A DNA stretch of 64,000 bases from contig NZ_JAPDGS010000001.1 in the NCBI RefSeq assembly GCF_025950525.1, forward strand, positions 868,001 to 932,000, read 5' to 3'. The position numbers and the translations under genes are program-made. The DNA is from Stagnihabitans lacustris (GTDB lineage: Bacteria > Pseudomonadota > Alphaproteobacteria > Rhodobacterales > Rhodobacteraceae). The number at the start of each line of letters is the position of its first letter. The stretch's first letter is position 1. The notes under the pieces are model-generated. The model saw nothing but the letters and a program-made list of their open reading frames with translations, was not told the origin of the DNA and searched no databases. This document shows, one piece after another, positions 16,897 to 25,796 of the stretch.

Positions 16897-17650
16897 CGAC
16901 CTTTTCGCCGATCCGCCCGAAGAGGCTTTTCTCGTCGATGTCGAGGGCTTTGAGGGCCCCTTGGACCTTCTGCTGACGCTGTCGCGCAGCCAGAAGGTCG
17001 ATCTGCGCCGGGTCTCGGTCCTGGGGTTGGCCGAACAATACCTGGCCTTTGTCGAAAAGGCCCGGGCTTTGCGCATCGAATTGGCGGCCGATTACCTGGT
17101 CATGGCGGCCTGGCTTGCCTATCTGAAATCGCGGCTTCTTTTGCCGCCTGACCCGACCGAGGAAGGCCCAAGCGCCGAGGACCTCGCCCTTCACCTCGCC
17201 TTTCAGTTGGAACGCCTGCAAGCCATGCGCGAGGCCGCAGCAAGGCTGATGGCGCGCGACCAGAAGGGCCGCGACTTCTTTCCCCGCGGCGCGCCCGAAG
17301 CCCTGGCCCATCTGCGCACCGTGAAATGGGAGGCCTCGCTTCTGGACCTGATGCGCGCCTATGCCCGCATCCGCACCAAGGACGAATTCCGCCCCTATGC
17401 CTTTGATCGCCATAACGTCTACACGATGGAACAGGCGCTGGACCGGATGCGCGGGCTGATTGGGTATATGGGGGCCTGGGCCGACCTGACCTCTTTCCTG
17501 CCCGAGGGTTGGGGCGAGGACCCCTCGCGCCGCCGTTCTGCCATGGCCGCCCATTTCGCGGCGATATTGGAGATGGCCAAGCGCGGTCAGGTTGACCTGC
17601 GCCAGGGCGACATCTTTGCGCCCATCTATTTGAAGCGGAAAGCCGAATGA
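16883..17650 (+). CDS. scpA: Segregation and condensation protein A
   Basis: The likely start is the ATG at 16883 (MAPTDDLFADPP); an ATG at 16874 is possible. The 255-residue protein has the kleisin hallmark FLVDVEGFEGPLDLLLTLSRSQKVDL (split across residues 12-37) and LAADYLVMAAWLAYLKSRLLLP, and ends with a winged-helix C-terminus. ScpA bridges SMC heads and recruits ScpB for chromosome condensation. It overlaps nagZ by 14 bp and scpB by 4 bp (ATGA). Confidence 0.95.
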   Translation: MAPTDDLFADPPEEAFLVDVEGFEGPLDLLLTLSRSQKVDLRRVSVLGLAEQYLAFVEKARALRIELAADYLVMAAWLAYLKSRLLLPPDPTEEGPSAEDLALHLAFQLERLQAMREAAARLMARDQKGRDFFPRGAPEALAHLRTVKWEASLLDLMRAYARIRTKDEFRPYAFDRHNVYTMEQALDRMRGLIGYMGAWADLTSFLPEGWGEDPSRRRSAMAAHFAAILEMAKRGQVDLRQGDIFAPIYLKRKAE

Positions 17651-18297
17651 AGGAGCCCTCAAAAGAGCCCATCGAGAAAAGCCTGTTCGAGGCCCCGCCC
17701 ATCGCCGAACAGGAACGCATGATCGAGGCGATCCTCTTTGCCGTGGCGGAACCCCTGACCATGGCGGAACTCTCGGCAAGGTTGCCCGAGGGCTGCGATG
17801 CGCCCGAGGCGATGGCCTATCTGCGCAAACGTTATGAGGGGCGCGGGGTGCAGGTGGTGCGGGTGGGCGACGCTTACGCCTTTCGCACCGCGCCCGACCT
17901 GGGCCATCTGATGCGCAAAGAGACGGTCGAGCCGCGCAAACTCTCGCGCGCGGCGATCGAGACGCTGGCCATCGTCGCCTATCACCAGCCGGTGACGCGG
18001 GCGGAAATCGAGGAGATCCGCGGCGTCGCCGTCAGCCGCGGCACGGTGGACTTGCTGTTGGAGCTGGACTGGATCAGGCTGGGTCGTCGCCGGATGACCC
18101 CGGGGCGGCCCGTGACCTTCGTGGTGACGGAAGCCTTTTTGGACCATTTCGGCCTGGAATCCGCCCGCGATCTGCCCGGCGTCAAAGAGCTGCGCGCGGC
18201 GGGTCTTCTGGACAGCCGCCCCTTGCCTGGCGCAAATGCGACCCCAGATGAAGACGACGAAGAAACCCCCGGCCAAACCGAACTTTTCGAGGACTAA
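17647..18297 (+). CDS. scpB: Segregation and condensation protein B
   Basis: This 216-residue protein contains tandem winged helices: MIEAILFAVAEPLTMAEL near the N-terminus, then RKLSRAAIETLAIVAYHQPVTRAEIEEIRGV and VDLLLELDWIRLGRRRMTPGRP. The acidic C-terminal tail is disordered-looking. It forms the SMC-ScpAB complex with ScpA. The overlap with scpA couples translation. A 64-aa ORF starts 2 bp after the stop. Confidence 0.95.
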   Translation: MKEPSKEPIEKSLFEAPPIAEQERMIEAILFAVAEPLTMAELSARLPEGCDAPEAMAYLRKRYEGRGVQVVRVGDAYAFRTAPDLGHLMRKETVEPRKLSRAAIETLAIVAYHQPVTRAEIEEIRGVAVSRGTVDLLLELDWIRLGRRRMTPGRPVTFVVTEAFLDHFGLESARDLPGVKELRAAGLLDSRPLPGANATPDEDDEETPGQTELFED

Positions 18298-18298
18298 G

Positions 18299-18493
18299 AT
18301 GGACGCCATCATCCGCATGATCTTTAACCGCCTTTTGGGGCATCTGATGAACCGGGGCATCGACCATATGGCCCGCGGCGGGCGTGATCCCGCCACCATG
18401 TCTCCCGAAGAGCGCCGCAGCTACCGCGAGGCCAAGCAGAACGGCCGCAAGGCGCGGCAGATGACCTCGATTGCGCGACGGTTCCTGAAATGA
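18299..18493 (+). CDS. Small basic conserved-looking protein (64 aa)
   Basis: It starts one base after the scpB stop and overlaps the following gene by 4 bp (ATGA). The sequence begins MDAIIRMIFNRLLGHLMNRG and ends ARQMTSIARRFLK. It is rich in Arg and Met with an amphipathic N-terminal helix and SPEERRSYREAKQNGRKARQ in the middle. I recognise no domain. The tight packing and high-GC codon use support a real gene. Function unknown. Confidence 0.7.
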   Translation: MDAIIRMIFNRLLGHLMNRGIDHMARGGRDPATMSPEERRSYREAKQNGRKARQMTSIARRFLK

Positions 18494-19590
18494 CCAAGGG
18501 GCACCGTTTCGCCGACATGCTGCATCACCGCGGGCATCGGCTGGGGCAGGGCGACCCGGTCTCGCCGCCCTTGGTGTCGGCCACGACCTATCACCTGGCG
18601 GGGCTGGAGGGCGCGGCCTTCAAATATGGTCGGATGTCGATGCCGACCTGGGAAGAGGTCGAAGAGCAGCTGGCGATCCTGGAAGGCGCTTCGGTCGTGG
18701 GCTTCCCCTCGGGGATGGCGGCGATTTCGGCGGCGCTGTTCGCCTGTCTGAAGGCGGGGGATGTGGTGATCCTGCCCGAGGATGGCTATTACACGACGCG
18801 GCTTTTGGCAGATCGGTTTCTGGCGGGGTTTGGTGTGACGGCGCGCTATGTGGCGACCGAGCAGATGGAGGTGGCGGATTTCACCGGGGCCGCGGTGGTG
18901 TTCCTGGAGACGCCGTCGAACCCGGGGCTGGATGTCGCCGATATCGCGGTGGTGGCACGGCGGGCCCATGCGGCGGGGGCGAAGCTGATCGTGGACAACA
19001 CGACGATGACGGCCCTGTTGCAGCGGCCGCTGGACCTTGGGGCGGACCTGGTGGTCGCGGCCGATACCAAGGCGCCAGGCGGCCATTCGGATGTGCTGTA
19101 TGGCCATGTGGCGGGGCGCGATGCGGCGGTGATGGCCCGCGTGGCGGAGTGGCGCAAGCTGGCGGGCGTGGTGCCGGGCGCCTTCGAGGCCTGGCTCTTG
19201 CACCGCGGGCTGGAGACGCTGGAAGTGCGCCTGTCGCGGATGTGTGCCAGCGCCATGGTGGTGGCCGAAAGGCTGGCAGCCCATCCGAGGGTCAAGGCCT
19301 TGCGCTATCCGGGATTGCCCGCGGATGCCTCCTACAAGGTCGCCAAGGCCCAGATGTCCGATTTCGGCTTTCTGATCAGCTTCGAGCTGGAGGGGGAGGC
19401 CGAGGCCGAAGCCTTCCTGGATCGGTGCCGCTATTTGACGCAGACGACCTCTTTCGGCGGCACCCATTCGGCGGGTGAGCGTCGGGCGCGCTGGGGCGAC
19501 GCCGTGGCGCCGGGCTTCATCCGCCTGTCGGTGGGGATCGAGCCGGTGGAGTCGCTGTGGCAGGCTTTGTCCGAGGCGCTTGAGGCTTGA
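18490..19590 (+). CDS. PLP-dependent Cys/Met metabolism enzyme (cystathionine lyase-like)
   Basis: The 366-residue protein belongs to the Cys/Met metabolism PLP family. Features are SATTYHLAG near the N-terminus, the GMAAISAAL turn that binds the PLP phosphate, LETPSNPGLDVAD (cofactor-binding Asp follows in LIVDNTTM), and ADTKAPGGHSDV, where the Lys forms the Schiff base. C-terminal TQTTSFGGTHS and FIRLSVGIEP complete the fold. It could be a cystathionine beta- or gamma-lyase or a related sulfhydrylase; the sequence does not decide. Most family members are nearer 380-400 aa. It ends the scpAB-small ORF cluster and is followed by the hairpin array. Confidence 0.85.
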   Translation: MTKGHRFADMLHHRGHRLGQGDPVSPPLVSATTYHLAGLEGAAFKYGRMSMPTWEEVEEQLAILEGASVVGFPSGMAAISAALFACLKAGDVVILPEDGYYTTRLLADRFLAGFGVTARYVATEQMEVADFTGAAVVFLETPSNPGLDVADIAVVARRAHAAGAKLIVDNTTMTALLQRPLDLGADLVVAADTKAPGGHSDVLYGHVAGRDAAVMARVAEWRKLAGVVPGAFEAWLLHRGLETLEVRLSRMCASAMVVAERLAAHPRVKALRYPGLPADASYKVAKAQMSDFGFLISFELEGEAEAEAFLDRCRYLTQTTSFGGTHSAGERRARWGDAVAPGFIRLSVGIEPVESLWQALSEALEA

Positions 19591-19625
19591 TCCAGTCGCC
19601 GCGCTGCCTGTTCTGAAGTCTGGGG

Positions 19626-19900
19626 GTCCAATCGGTTTCGGATGACCAAAGGTCATCCGAAACCGATTGGACGGGGCCGATGACCTTTGGTCATCGGCCC
19701 CGTGGCGCCCCGCGCGGGGTCCCATGGAAAAGCCCGTATGCGTTGCATACGGGCTTTTCCATGGGAGGGGGCCGCTCTGCAGGCAGAGCGGCCTTGCTGT
19801 GGACCGGTCCGGTGGGGCGGGGTCCGCGAGGACTTGGATTTTCAAAGAAAATCCAAGTCCTCGCGGAGGGGGCGCCGAGGTCCTGCGGACCTCGGCGCCC
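19626..19900. repeat. Array of perfect hairpins with very short loops
   Basis: Within the 398-bp gap 19591-19988 lie at least five unrelated perfect inverted repeats: 19626-19672 (22-bp arms, loop AAA), 19672-19702 (14-bp arms, loop TTT), 19721-19765 (21-bp arms, loop GTT), 19770-19793 (11-bp arms, loop AG), 19824-19866 (20-bp arms, loop AAA) and 19871-19899 (13-bp arms, loop TGC). Palindromes CCCCGCGCGGGG (19708-19719) and GGACCGGTCC (19801-19810) sit between them. No U-tract marks any as a simple terminator. No ORF explains them. Confidence 0.9.
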
Positions 19901-19988
19901 GGCGCCTCATTTGGGTTGCATCGCTTGGGGCAAGGGGGCAGCCAAGAAGCAGCGGCGGAAGGAAAGTCCTTGGCCCCGACAGCTGCCC

Positions 19989-21839
19989 TCAGGTCTCGGC
20001 CTTCTCCAGCTTTTCGGTGGCGGCAAGCCACAGCTCTTCGGCGCGGTCCAAGGCGCCCATGACTTCGGCATATTTCCCGTTCCAGACCGCCAGATCGCCC
20101 TTGCGGGTGTCTTCATACAACTCGGGATTGGCCAGTTTCGTCGCCAGCTTGTCGCGCATGTCGTTCAGTTTCGCCAACCGCTCTTCGGCCTTGCGGACCT
20201 CGGAGCGGAGCGCCAGGACCTCTTCGCGGCTGGCCTTTTTCGGCTTTTCCTTCTCGGGCTTGGCCGGCTTGTCCGACCCATCGCCGGCCAGAAGTTCCGC
20301 CCGATAGGCGTCCAAGTCCGCGCCATAGGGCGCCACCGCGCCATCCTTGACCAGCCACAGGCGATCCGCCACCAGGCTCAGCAAATGCATATCATGGCTG
20401 ACCAGCACCACGGCGCCCTTATAGGCGGTCAGGGCCTCCACCAGGCCTTCGCGGCTTTCGATGTCCAGGTGGTTGGTCGGTTCGTCCAGAATGAGCAGGT
20501 GGGGTGCGTCAATCGTGGCCAGCAGCAGCGACAACCGCGCCTTTTGCCCGCCCGACAGCCTGCCCACCACCGTCTCGGCCTGTTCCGCCATCAGGCCAAA
20601 GCCCGCCAGCCTTGCCCGCAGCCGCGGCGGCGCCTCGGCCGGGCGGAGCGCCTGGACATGCTGCAAAGGCGTCTCGTCCAGGTGCAATTCATCGACCTGG
20701 TGCTGGGCGAAATAGCCGATCCGCAGTTTCGACGACCGCGTCATCTTGCCCTCGGAGGCCTGCAGCTTGCCCGCCAAGAGCTTGGACAGCGTCGATTTCC
20801 CCTGACCGTTCCGCCCCAGCAAAGCAATCCTGTCATCCTGGTCGATGCGCAACGACAGGCGCTTCAGGATCGGCGGGCCGCCATAGCCCACCGAGGCGCC
20901 ATCCAGGTTGATGATCGGCGGCGCCAGTTCCTCGGGCTCGGGGAAGGAGAAAACCACCTGCTTCGCCTCTTCGGGCGGGGTGATCAGGGTCATCTTCTCC
21001 AGCATCTTGACCCGGCTTTGCGCCTGGGCGGCCTTGGACGCCTTGGCCTTGAAGCGGTCGACAAAGGCCTGCAGGTGGTCGCGCCTGGCCTCTTGCTTGC
21101 GCGCCTCGGCCATCAACCCGGCGCGGCGCTCGGCCACTTGGCGGGCGAATTGGTCATAGCCGCCGGCCCACAGCGTCAGCTTCTTGCTGTCCAGATGCAG
21201 GATCGAGGTCACGGCGCGGTTCAACAGCCCGCGGTCGTGGGAGATGATCAGCACGGTATGGGGGTATTTCTGAAGATAACTCTCCAGCCAAAGCGCGCCT
21301 TCAAGGTCGAGGTAGTTGGTCGGTTCGTCCAGAAGCAGGTAATCGGGCTGGGCAAACAGCACGCCGGCCAAAGCCACCCGCATCCGCCAGCCGCCCGAGA
21401 AATCCGAACAGGGCCGTTGCTGCGCTGCGTTGTCAAAGCCCAAGCCACGCAGGATCGAGGCCGCGCGCCCCTCGGCACTCCAGGCGTCGATGTCCGACAG
21501 TCGCGCCTGAATGTCGGCGATGCGGCCCGGGTCGGTGGCGTGTTCCGCCTCGTCCAGCAGACTTGCGCGCTCGGTGTCGGCGGCCAGAACCGTGTCGATC
21601 AGCGAGGTGGAGGACGAGGGCACTTCCTGCGCCACCCCCCCGATCCGGGCGCGCTGCGGGATGGTGATCGCCCCGCCCTCCAACGCCAGGTCGCCCCGGA
21701 TCAGCCGGAAGAGCGTGGTTTTCCCCGCCCCGTTGCGCCCGACGATGCCAACCTTGTGGCCGGTGGGAATGGTGGCGGTCGCGCCCTCGAACAGGGGGCG
21801 GCCTTCGACGGAATAGTTGAGGTCATCAATTTTCAGCAT
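19989..21839 (-). CDS. ABC-F family ATPase (ribosome-associated, YheS/Uup-like)
   Basis: The start at 21839 (MLKIDDLNYSVEGRPLFEGA) gives 616 residues; the longer frame reads through repeats. It contains two ABC domains in one chain with no TM segments: Walker A GRNGAGKT (first) and GRNGQGKS (second), signatures FSGGWRMR and LSGGQKAR, Walker B DYLLLDEPTNYLD and LLILDEPTNHLD. Between them is the linker (P-site tRNA interaction motif) region rich in Lys/Arg/Ala. The C-terminus has a charged coiled coil (KPEKEKPKKAS...). ABC-F proteins act on the ribosome to relieve stalling. The exact subfamily is uncertain. The hairpin array lies just 3' of it. Confidence 0.9.
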   Translation of the reverse strand: MLKIDDLNYSVEGRPLFEGATATIPTGHKVGIVGRNGAGKTTLFRLIRGDLALEGGAITIPQRARIGGVAQEVPSSSTSLIDTVLAADTERASLLDEAEHATDPGRIADIQARLSDIDAWSAEGRAASILRGLGFDNAAQQRPCSDFSGGWRMRVALAGVLFAQPDYLLLDEPTNYLDLEGALWLESYLQKYPHTVLIISHDRGLLNRAVTSILHLDSKKLTLWAGGYDQFARQVAERRAGLMAEARKQEARRDHLQAFVDRFKAKASKAAQAQSRVKMLEKMTLITPPEEAKQVVFSFPEPEELAPPIINLDGASVGYGGPPILKRLSLRIDQDDRIALLGRNGQGKSTLSKLLAGKLQASEGKMTRSSKLRIGYFAQHQVDELHLDETPLQHVQALRPAEAPPRLRARLAGFGLMAEQAETVVGRLSGGQKARLSLLLATIDAPHLLILDEPTNHLDIESREGLVEALTAYKGAVVLVSHDMHLLSLVADRLWLVKDGAVAPYGADLDAYRAELLAGDGSDKPAKPEKEKPKKASREEVLALRSEVRKAEERLAKLNDMRDKLATKLANPELYEDTRKGDLAVWNGKYAEVMGALDRAEELWLAATEKLEKAET

Positions 21840-21931
21840 GGGCTGTCGCTTGCCCCATGGGCGCGCGCGGGTCAAGGCCCGATCAAGCACAGTTGAGGCT
21901 TTGCGCCGCTTGCCCGGCGTCGCCCCCAATC

Positions 21932-22056
21932 GGGGGGATTGCCATCCCCCCCCCAGTCCCCAATCGGGGGGATTGCCATCCCCCCGACCCCCCCAGCCCG
22001 GAGAGGGGCTCGCCCCTCCCCGGACCCCACCGGGAGTATTTGGGTCAATGTGAAAG
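21932..22056 (+). repeat. Composite dispersed element copy 6
   Basis: In the 693-bp divergent gap between the ABC-F gene and glnE (21840-22532). Hairpins GGGGGGAT-TGCC-ATCCCCCC (21932-21951) and a second copy with 10-bp arms (21964-21987), then CCGGAGAGGGGC-TC-GCCCCTCCCCGG (21998-22023, one mismatch), then the motif GTATTTGGGTCAATGTGAAA (22036-22055). Read on the minus strand this is motif, 12/2 hairpin, GGCA-loop hairpin, as in copy 4. The 300 bp between this copy and copy 7 hold no recognisable gene. Confidence 0.85.
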
Positions 22057-22369
22057 CACGGGTGCGGGGTGCGGTTGCTGCGTGGTGTCACGGTCTCGGC
22101 CTTGGTGGTGGCAGGTTCTTGGCTTTGACCGCAACTCACCCCACCCTCAACCTTAGTCACGGTGTTGCTCTTGGCCTTGGCCTAAGCCCAAGTCCATGGC
22201 TCCGCCCTGGCCGGACTTGCCGCAGCGTAAAAGCTGCAAAGGTCGCCTCGTCTTGCAAACCCCACCGCCTAAACCCCACCGCCTACACTGCACCGTCCAA
22301 ACCCCGCCAGTCAGGCCCGCTTCCCCAGCGCGCCCATCCCAAACCCTCGCCCCCCCAACCGTCCCCCAG

Positions 22370-22458
22370 CTTTCACACTGGCCCAAATACTCACGGGGGT
22401 TCCCAGGGGGAGCGTGCTCCCCCTGGGTCGGGGGGCTCGGGGGGCGGAAGCCCCCCGA
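22370..22458 (-). repeat. Composite dispersed element copy 7
   Basis: The motif TTTCACACTGGCCCAAATAC (22371-22390), then ACGGGGG, then hairpin CCCAGGGGGAGC-GT-GCTCCCCCTGGG (22402-22427), then TCGGGGGGC-GGAA-GCCCCCCGA (22437-22458). It is arranged exactly as copy 4 but with different stem sequences. It faces copy 6 tail to tail across the divergent intergenic region. Confidence 0.85.
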
Positions 22459-22532
22459 TTGGGCGACGCCGACAGGCGGCGCAATCCCTCCTCCCCGGTT
22501 GACCTCCCGCGCGCCAGGCCCCACAAAACCCC

Positions 22533-25280
22533 ATGTCCTTCGCATCCCGCATCACCCGCCAGCCCCTTGTGTTCGACCTTCAGACGGCCGACGACCTGCG
22601 TCCCCGCTTTGCCGGACCTGCCGCAGATCTGATCGCGGCCAGCGCCTCTTGCGCGCCCTTTCTCCGCGACCTGATCACGCGGGAGGGCGCCTGGCTGACC
22701 CCGGCGCTTGACCTTGACCCCGAGGTGGCCTTTGACCGGCTGATGGCGGACCTCTCCCAGGCCCCCGGCGACCAGCTTGGGGCCCTTTTGCGTCAGGCCA
22801 AGCGGCGGGTCGCCTTGCTCACGGGCTTGGCCGATCTGGGCGGGGTCTGGGACCTGACCCAAGTCACCACACACCTGACCCATTTCGCCGATCGCGCGGT
22901 TCAGGCCTGCCTGGATCACCTGATCGCCGAAGAGATCCGCCGCGGCAAGCTGCCGGACGCGCCCCACGGAATGGTCGTCCTTGCGATGGGCAAGATGGGC
23001 GCGTTTGAGCTGAATTATTCCTCGGATATCGACCTCATCTGCCTGTTCGACGAGACCAAACACCCCGGCACCGAGATGGAGGCCCGTCAGGCCTTCATCC
23101 GCGTCACCCGGAAGATGACCGGGCTTCTGTCGGATATCACCGCAGAAGGCTATGTCTTTCGCACCGATCTGCGCCTGCGCCCCGATGCTTCGGTCATGCC
23201 GGTCTGCCTGTCGATGGCCTCGGCCTTGGCCTATTATGAGGCCGAGGGCCGCACCTGGGAACGTGCCGCCCATATCAAGGCCAGGCCCTGCGCGGGGGAT
23301 ATCGCGGCGGGTCAGGCCTATCTGAAGGCCTTGACGCCCTTTGTCTGGCGCCGCCATCTGGATTATGCGGCGATCCAGGATGCCCATGACATGCGGTTGC
23401 GCATCCGCGACCACAAGGGGCTGAACGGGCCGGTCAAGGTCGAGGGCCATAACGTGAAACTTGGCCCCGGTGGCATCCGGGAAATCGAGTTCTTTGCCCA
23501 GACCCGCCAGCTGATTGCAGGCGGCCGCGACCCCTCTTTGCGCGCCACGGGGACCGAGGCCGCCTTGGCCGCCCTGACCGCAAAGGGCTGGCTGCCCCAG
23601 GATGTCACAGCCGACCTGACGACAGCCTATCGCATCTGGCGCGAGGTGGAACACCGGCTGCAGATGGTGTTGGACGAACAGACCCAGACCATGCCCGCCA
23701 CCCCCGAAGGCATCGCCCGCATCGCGGCCTTTTGCGGGATGGCGGAACCCACCTTCCGCCGCGACTTCCTGACCCGGGTGGCCCATGTCGAAAGCCTGAC
23801 CGAGGGCTTCTTTGCCCCCAGCGCGCCCAAGGAGACCTCCCCCGACCTGACCCCGCAGATGGAGACCATCGTTCAGGCCTGGTCGAATTACCCGGCGCTG
23901 CGGTCGGACCGCGCCCAGGCGATCTTTGCGCGGATCAAACCCGGTCTTCTGTCGCGGCTGATGCGGGCGCAGGCACCGCAAGAGGCTTTGGTGGCGCTGG
24001 ACGGGTTCCTGTCGGGCCTGCCCGCGGGGGTGCAGCTTTTCGCGCTGTTCGAGGCCAACCCGGCCCTCGTCGATCTGATCGTCGATATCTGTGCGACGGC
24101 CCCCAGCCTGGCGCTATACCTCTCGCGCAATGCCCGCGTGCTGGATGCGGTGATCGGCGGGTCGTTCTTTGCGCCTTGGCCGGGGCGTGAGGGGCTGGCG
24201 CAGGACCTGCATCACCGCCTGAATGGGGCGGATTACGAACAGGTCCTTGGCCTGTCGCGCATTTGGCTGAAGGAATGGCATTTCCGGGTCGGCGTACATC
24301 ACCTGCGCGGCCTGATCGACGGGTTCGAGGCGGGCAAGGCCTATGCCGATCTGGCCGAGGTCGTGGTGGCCGCGCTTTGGCCGCGTGTGACAGCCGAGGT
24401 CGCGCGCCGTCACGGTCCGCCGCCTGGGCGGGGGGCGGTGGTTCTGGGGATGGGGTCGCTGGGCGCGGCGCGGTTGAACGCGGGGTCCGACCTGGATCTG
24501 ATCGTGATCTATGACGCGGATGGCGCCGAGATGTCCGAAGGCCCCAAGCCCTTGGCCACGCGGCCCTATTACGCCAAACTGACCCAGGCGATGATCACGG
24601 CCCTGACCGCCCAGACGCCCGAGGGCCGTTTGTATGAGGTCGACATGCGGCTGCGGCCCTCGGGTCGGCAGGGGCCGGTGGCCACGGGGATCGCCTCATT
24701 TGCGGCCTATCAGCGCGACGAGGCCTGGACCTGGGAACACCTTGCCCTGACCCGCGCCCGCGTGCTGGCCGGGCCTGTGGAGTTGGCCGCCGAGGTCGAG
24801 GGCCTGCGCCGTCAGGTCCTGGCCGAAAAGGGGCAGGGCGCCCGCGTCCGCGCCGATGTGGCCGAGATGCGCGCCCGCCTGGCCGAGGCGAAACCCGCCC
24901 AGGGCCCCTGGGAGGCCAAGAACGGCCCCGGCCGGCTGATGGACATCGAGCTTTGCGCCCAGACCCTTGCCCTGATGGCCGCAAGCCCGGCCCGCAGCCT
25001 GGATCGGCAACTGGCGTCAGATCGGGGCCGCCACCTGTCGCAAACGGAGAAGCAGGGCCTGGAAGAAGCGGCCAGGCTTTTCTGGCAGTTGCAGGCGGCG
25101 GGGCGGCTTTTGTCGGACCGCGCGCTGGACCCGGGCGCATTGGGAGAGGGCGCCCGCGCCTTTGTCCTGCGCGAAACGGGGGCGGCGGATGCGGCGGGTT
25201 TGACGCAGGCGCTGCAAGAAGCGGCGGCGCGGGCCGCGGCGGTGATTGACCGGGTGATGGAGGCGCGAGATGACCCATGA
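22533..25280 (+). CDS. glnE: Glutamine synthetase adenylyltransferase/deadenylylase
   Basis: The 915-residue bifunctional enzyme adds or removes AMP on a Tyr of glutamine synthetase in response to PII and glutamine. Two nucleotidyltransferase domains are visible: GKMGAFELNYSSDIDL (around 152-167, deadenylylating half) and GMGSLGAARLNAGSDLDL (around 638-655, adenylylating half). KLGPGGIREIEFFAQTRQL follows the first, and NGPGRLMDIELCAQ follows the second, as in GlnE. Its target GlnA and partner GlnB are encoded about 28 kb away in this window. The last 11 bp overlap the next ORF. Confidence 0.96.
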   Translation: MSFASRITRQPLVFDLQTADDLRPRFAGPAADLIAASASCAPFLRDLITREGAWLTPALDLDPEVAFDRLMADLSQAPGDQLGALLRQAKRRVALLTGLADLGGVWDLTQVTTHLTHFADRAVQACLDHLIAEEIRRGKLPDAPHGMVVLAMGKMGAFELNYSSDIDLICLFDETKHPGTEMEARQAFIRVTRKMTGLLSDITAEGYVFRTDLRLRPDASVMPVCLSMASALAYYEAEGRTWERAAHIKARPCAGDIAAGQAYLKALTPFVWRRHLDYAAIQDAHDMRLRIRDHKGLNGPVKVEGHNVKLGPGGIREIEFFAQTRQLIAGGRDPSLRATGTEAALAALTAKGWLPQDVTADLTTAYRIWREVEHRLQMVLDEQTQTMPATPEGIARIAAFCGMAEPTFRRDFLTRVAHVESLTEGFFAPSAPKETSPDLTPQMETIVQAWSNYPALRSDRAQAIFARIKPGLLSRLMRAQAPQEALVALDGFLSGLPAGVQLFALFEANPALVDLIVDICATAPSLALYLSRNARVLDAVIGGSFFAPWPGREGLAQDLHHRLNGADYEQVLGLSRIWLKEWHFRVGVHHLRGLIDGFEAGKAYADLAEVVVAALWPRVTAEVARRHGPPPGRGAVVLGMGSLGAARLNAGSDLDLIVIYDADGAEMSEGPKPLATRPYYAKLTQAMITALTAQTPEGRLYEVDMRLRPSGRQGPVATGIASFAAYQRDEAWTWEHLALTRARVLAGPVELAAEVEGLRRQVLAEKGQGARVRADVAEMRARLAEAKPAQGPWEAKNGPGRLMDIELCAQTLALMAASPARSLDRQLASDRGRHLSQTEKQGLEEAARLFWQLQAAGRLLSDRALDPGALGEGARAFVLRETGAADAAGLTQALQEAAARAAAVIDRVMEARDDP

Positions 25281-25563
25281 AGAGGCCGACCCCAAGGGGC
25301 TGGTGCGCGAAAGCTACCGGATCGAGGGGATCACGGCGGGCGAATGTCGGTCGATCTTCATGGATTGGGCGCTGAGCGTGAAGGTCGATGCCGATCACCC
25401 GGCGGCGATCCGGGTGCTTTTGGACCATTACGGGGCGGGCGCGCCCGATCACCCGATGACGGCGACCCTGCGCGCGGGCCTGACCGCGCCCGAGGCGCCG
25501 CGTCGACGGGGCGGACGGATCGGCCGTGTCGGCGACCAGACGCCGCTGGGGCGCGAAATCTGA
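25270..25563 (+). CDS. Small conserved hypothetical protein downstream of glnE (97 aa)
   Basis: It begins inside the glnE coding end (11-bp overlap) with MTHEEADPKGLVRESYRIEG and contains ECRSIFMDWALSVKVDADHPAAIRVLLDHYG, then a C-terminal Arg/Gly-rich tail. I recognise it only as a short hypothetical of the type often found next to glnE in Rhodobacterales. No catalytic motif, signal peptide or TM segment is visible. Translational coupling to glnE is the only functional hint. Confidence 0.75.
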   Translation: MTHEEADPKGLVRESYRIEGITAGECRSIFMDWALSVKVDADHPAAIRVLLDHYGAGAPDHPMTATLRAGLTAPEAPRRRGGRIGRVGDQTPLGREI

Positions 25564-25796
25564 TCCCAGGGTAAATCGCCCACCGCAGGGGCTCTGGCGG
25601 GCCAAGCCCCTGATGCGCAAGGCATCCGGGGCCTTGGACCCCCTTGCGCGCCCCCGTGCCCCTTGCGCGCCCCCGTGCCCCCTTGCGCGCCAAGAGCAGC
25701 ACAAAGAAGCAAACGGCTGCCGATTCGCTTGAAAGCTTGACGATTGGCCCATTCCATGGCCTCATTATTCCTTGTTTAACTACTTTGGAGTTTGTC

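Noticed and set aside
19626-19900. Hairpin array as bidirectional terminators of the two convergent genes
   Set aside because: No U-tracts follow the stems and there are far more, and longer, stems than termination needs; termination may still occur there but does not explain the array.
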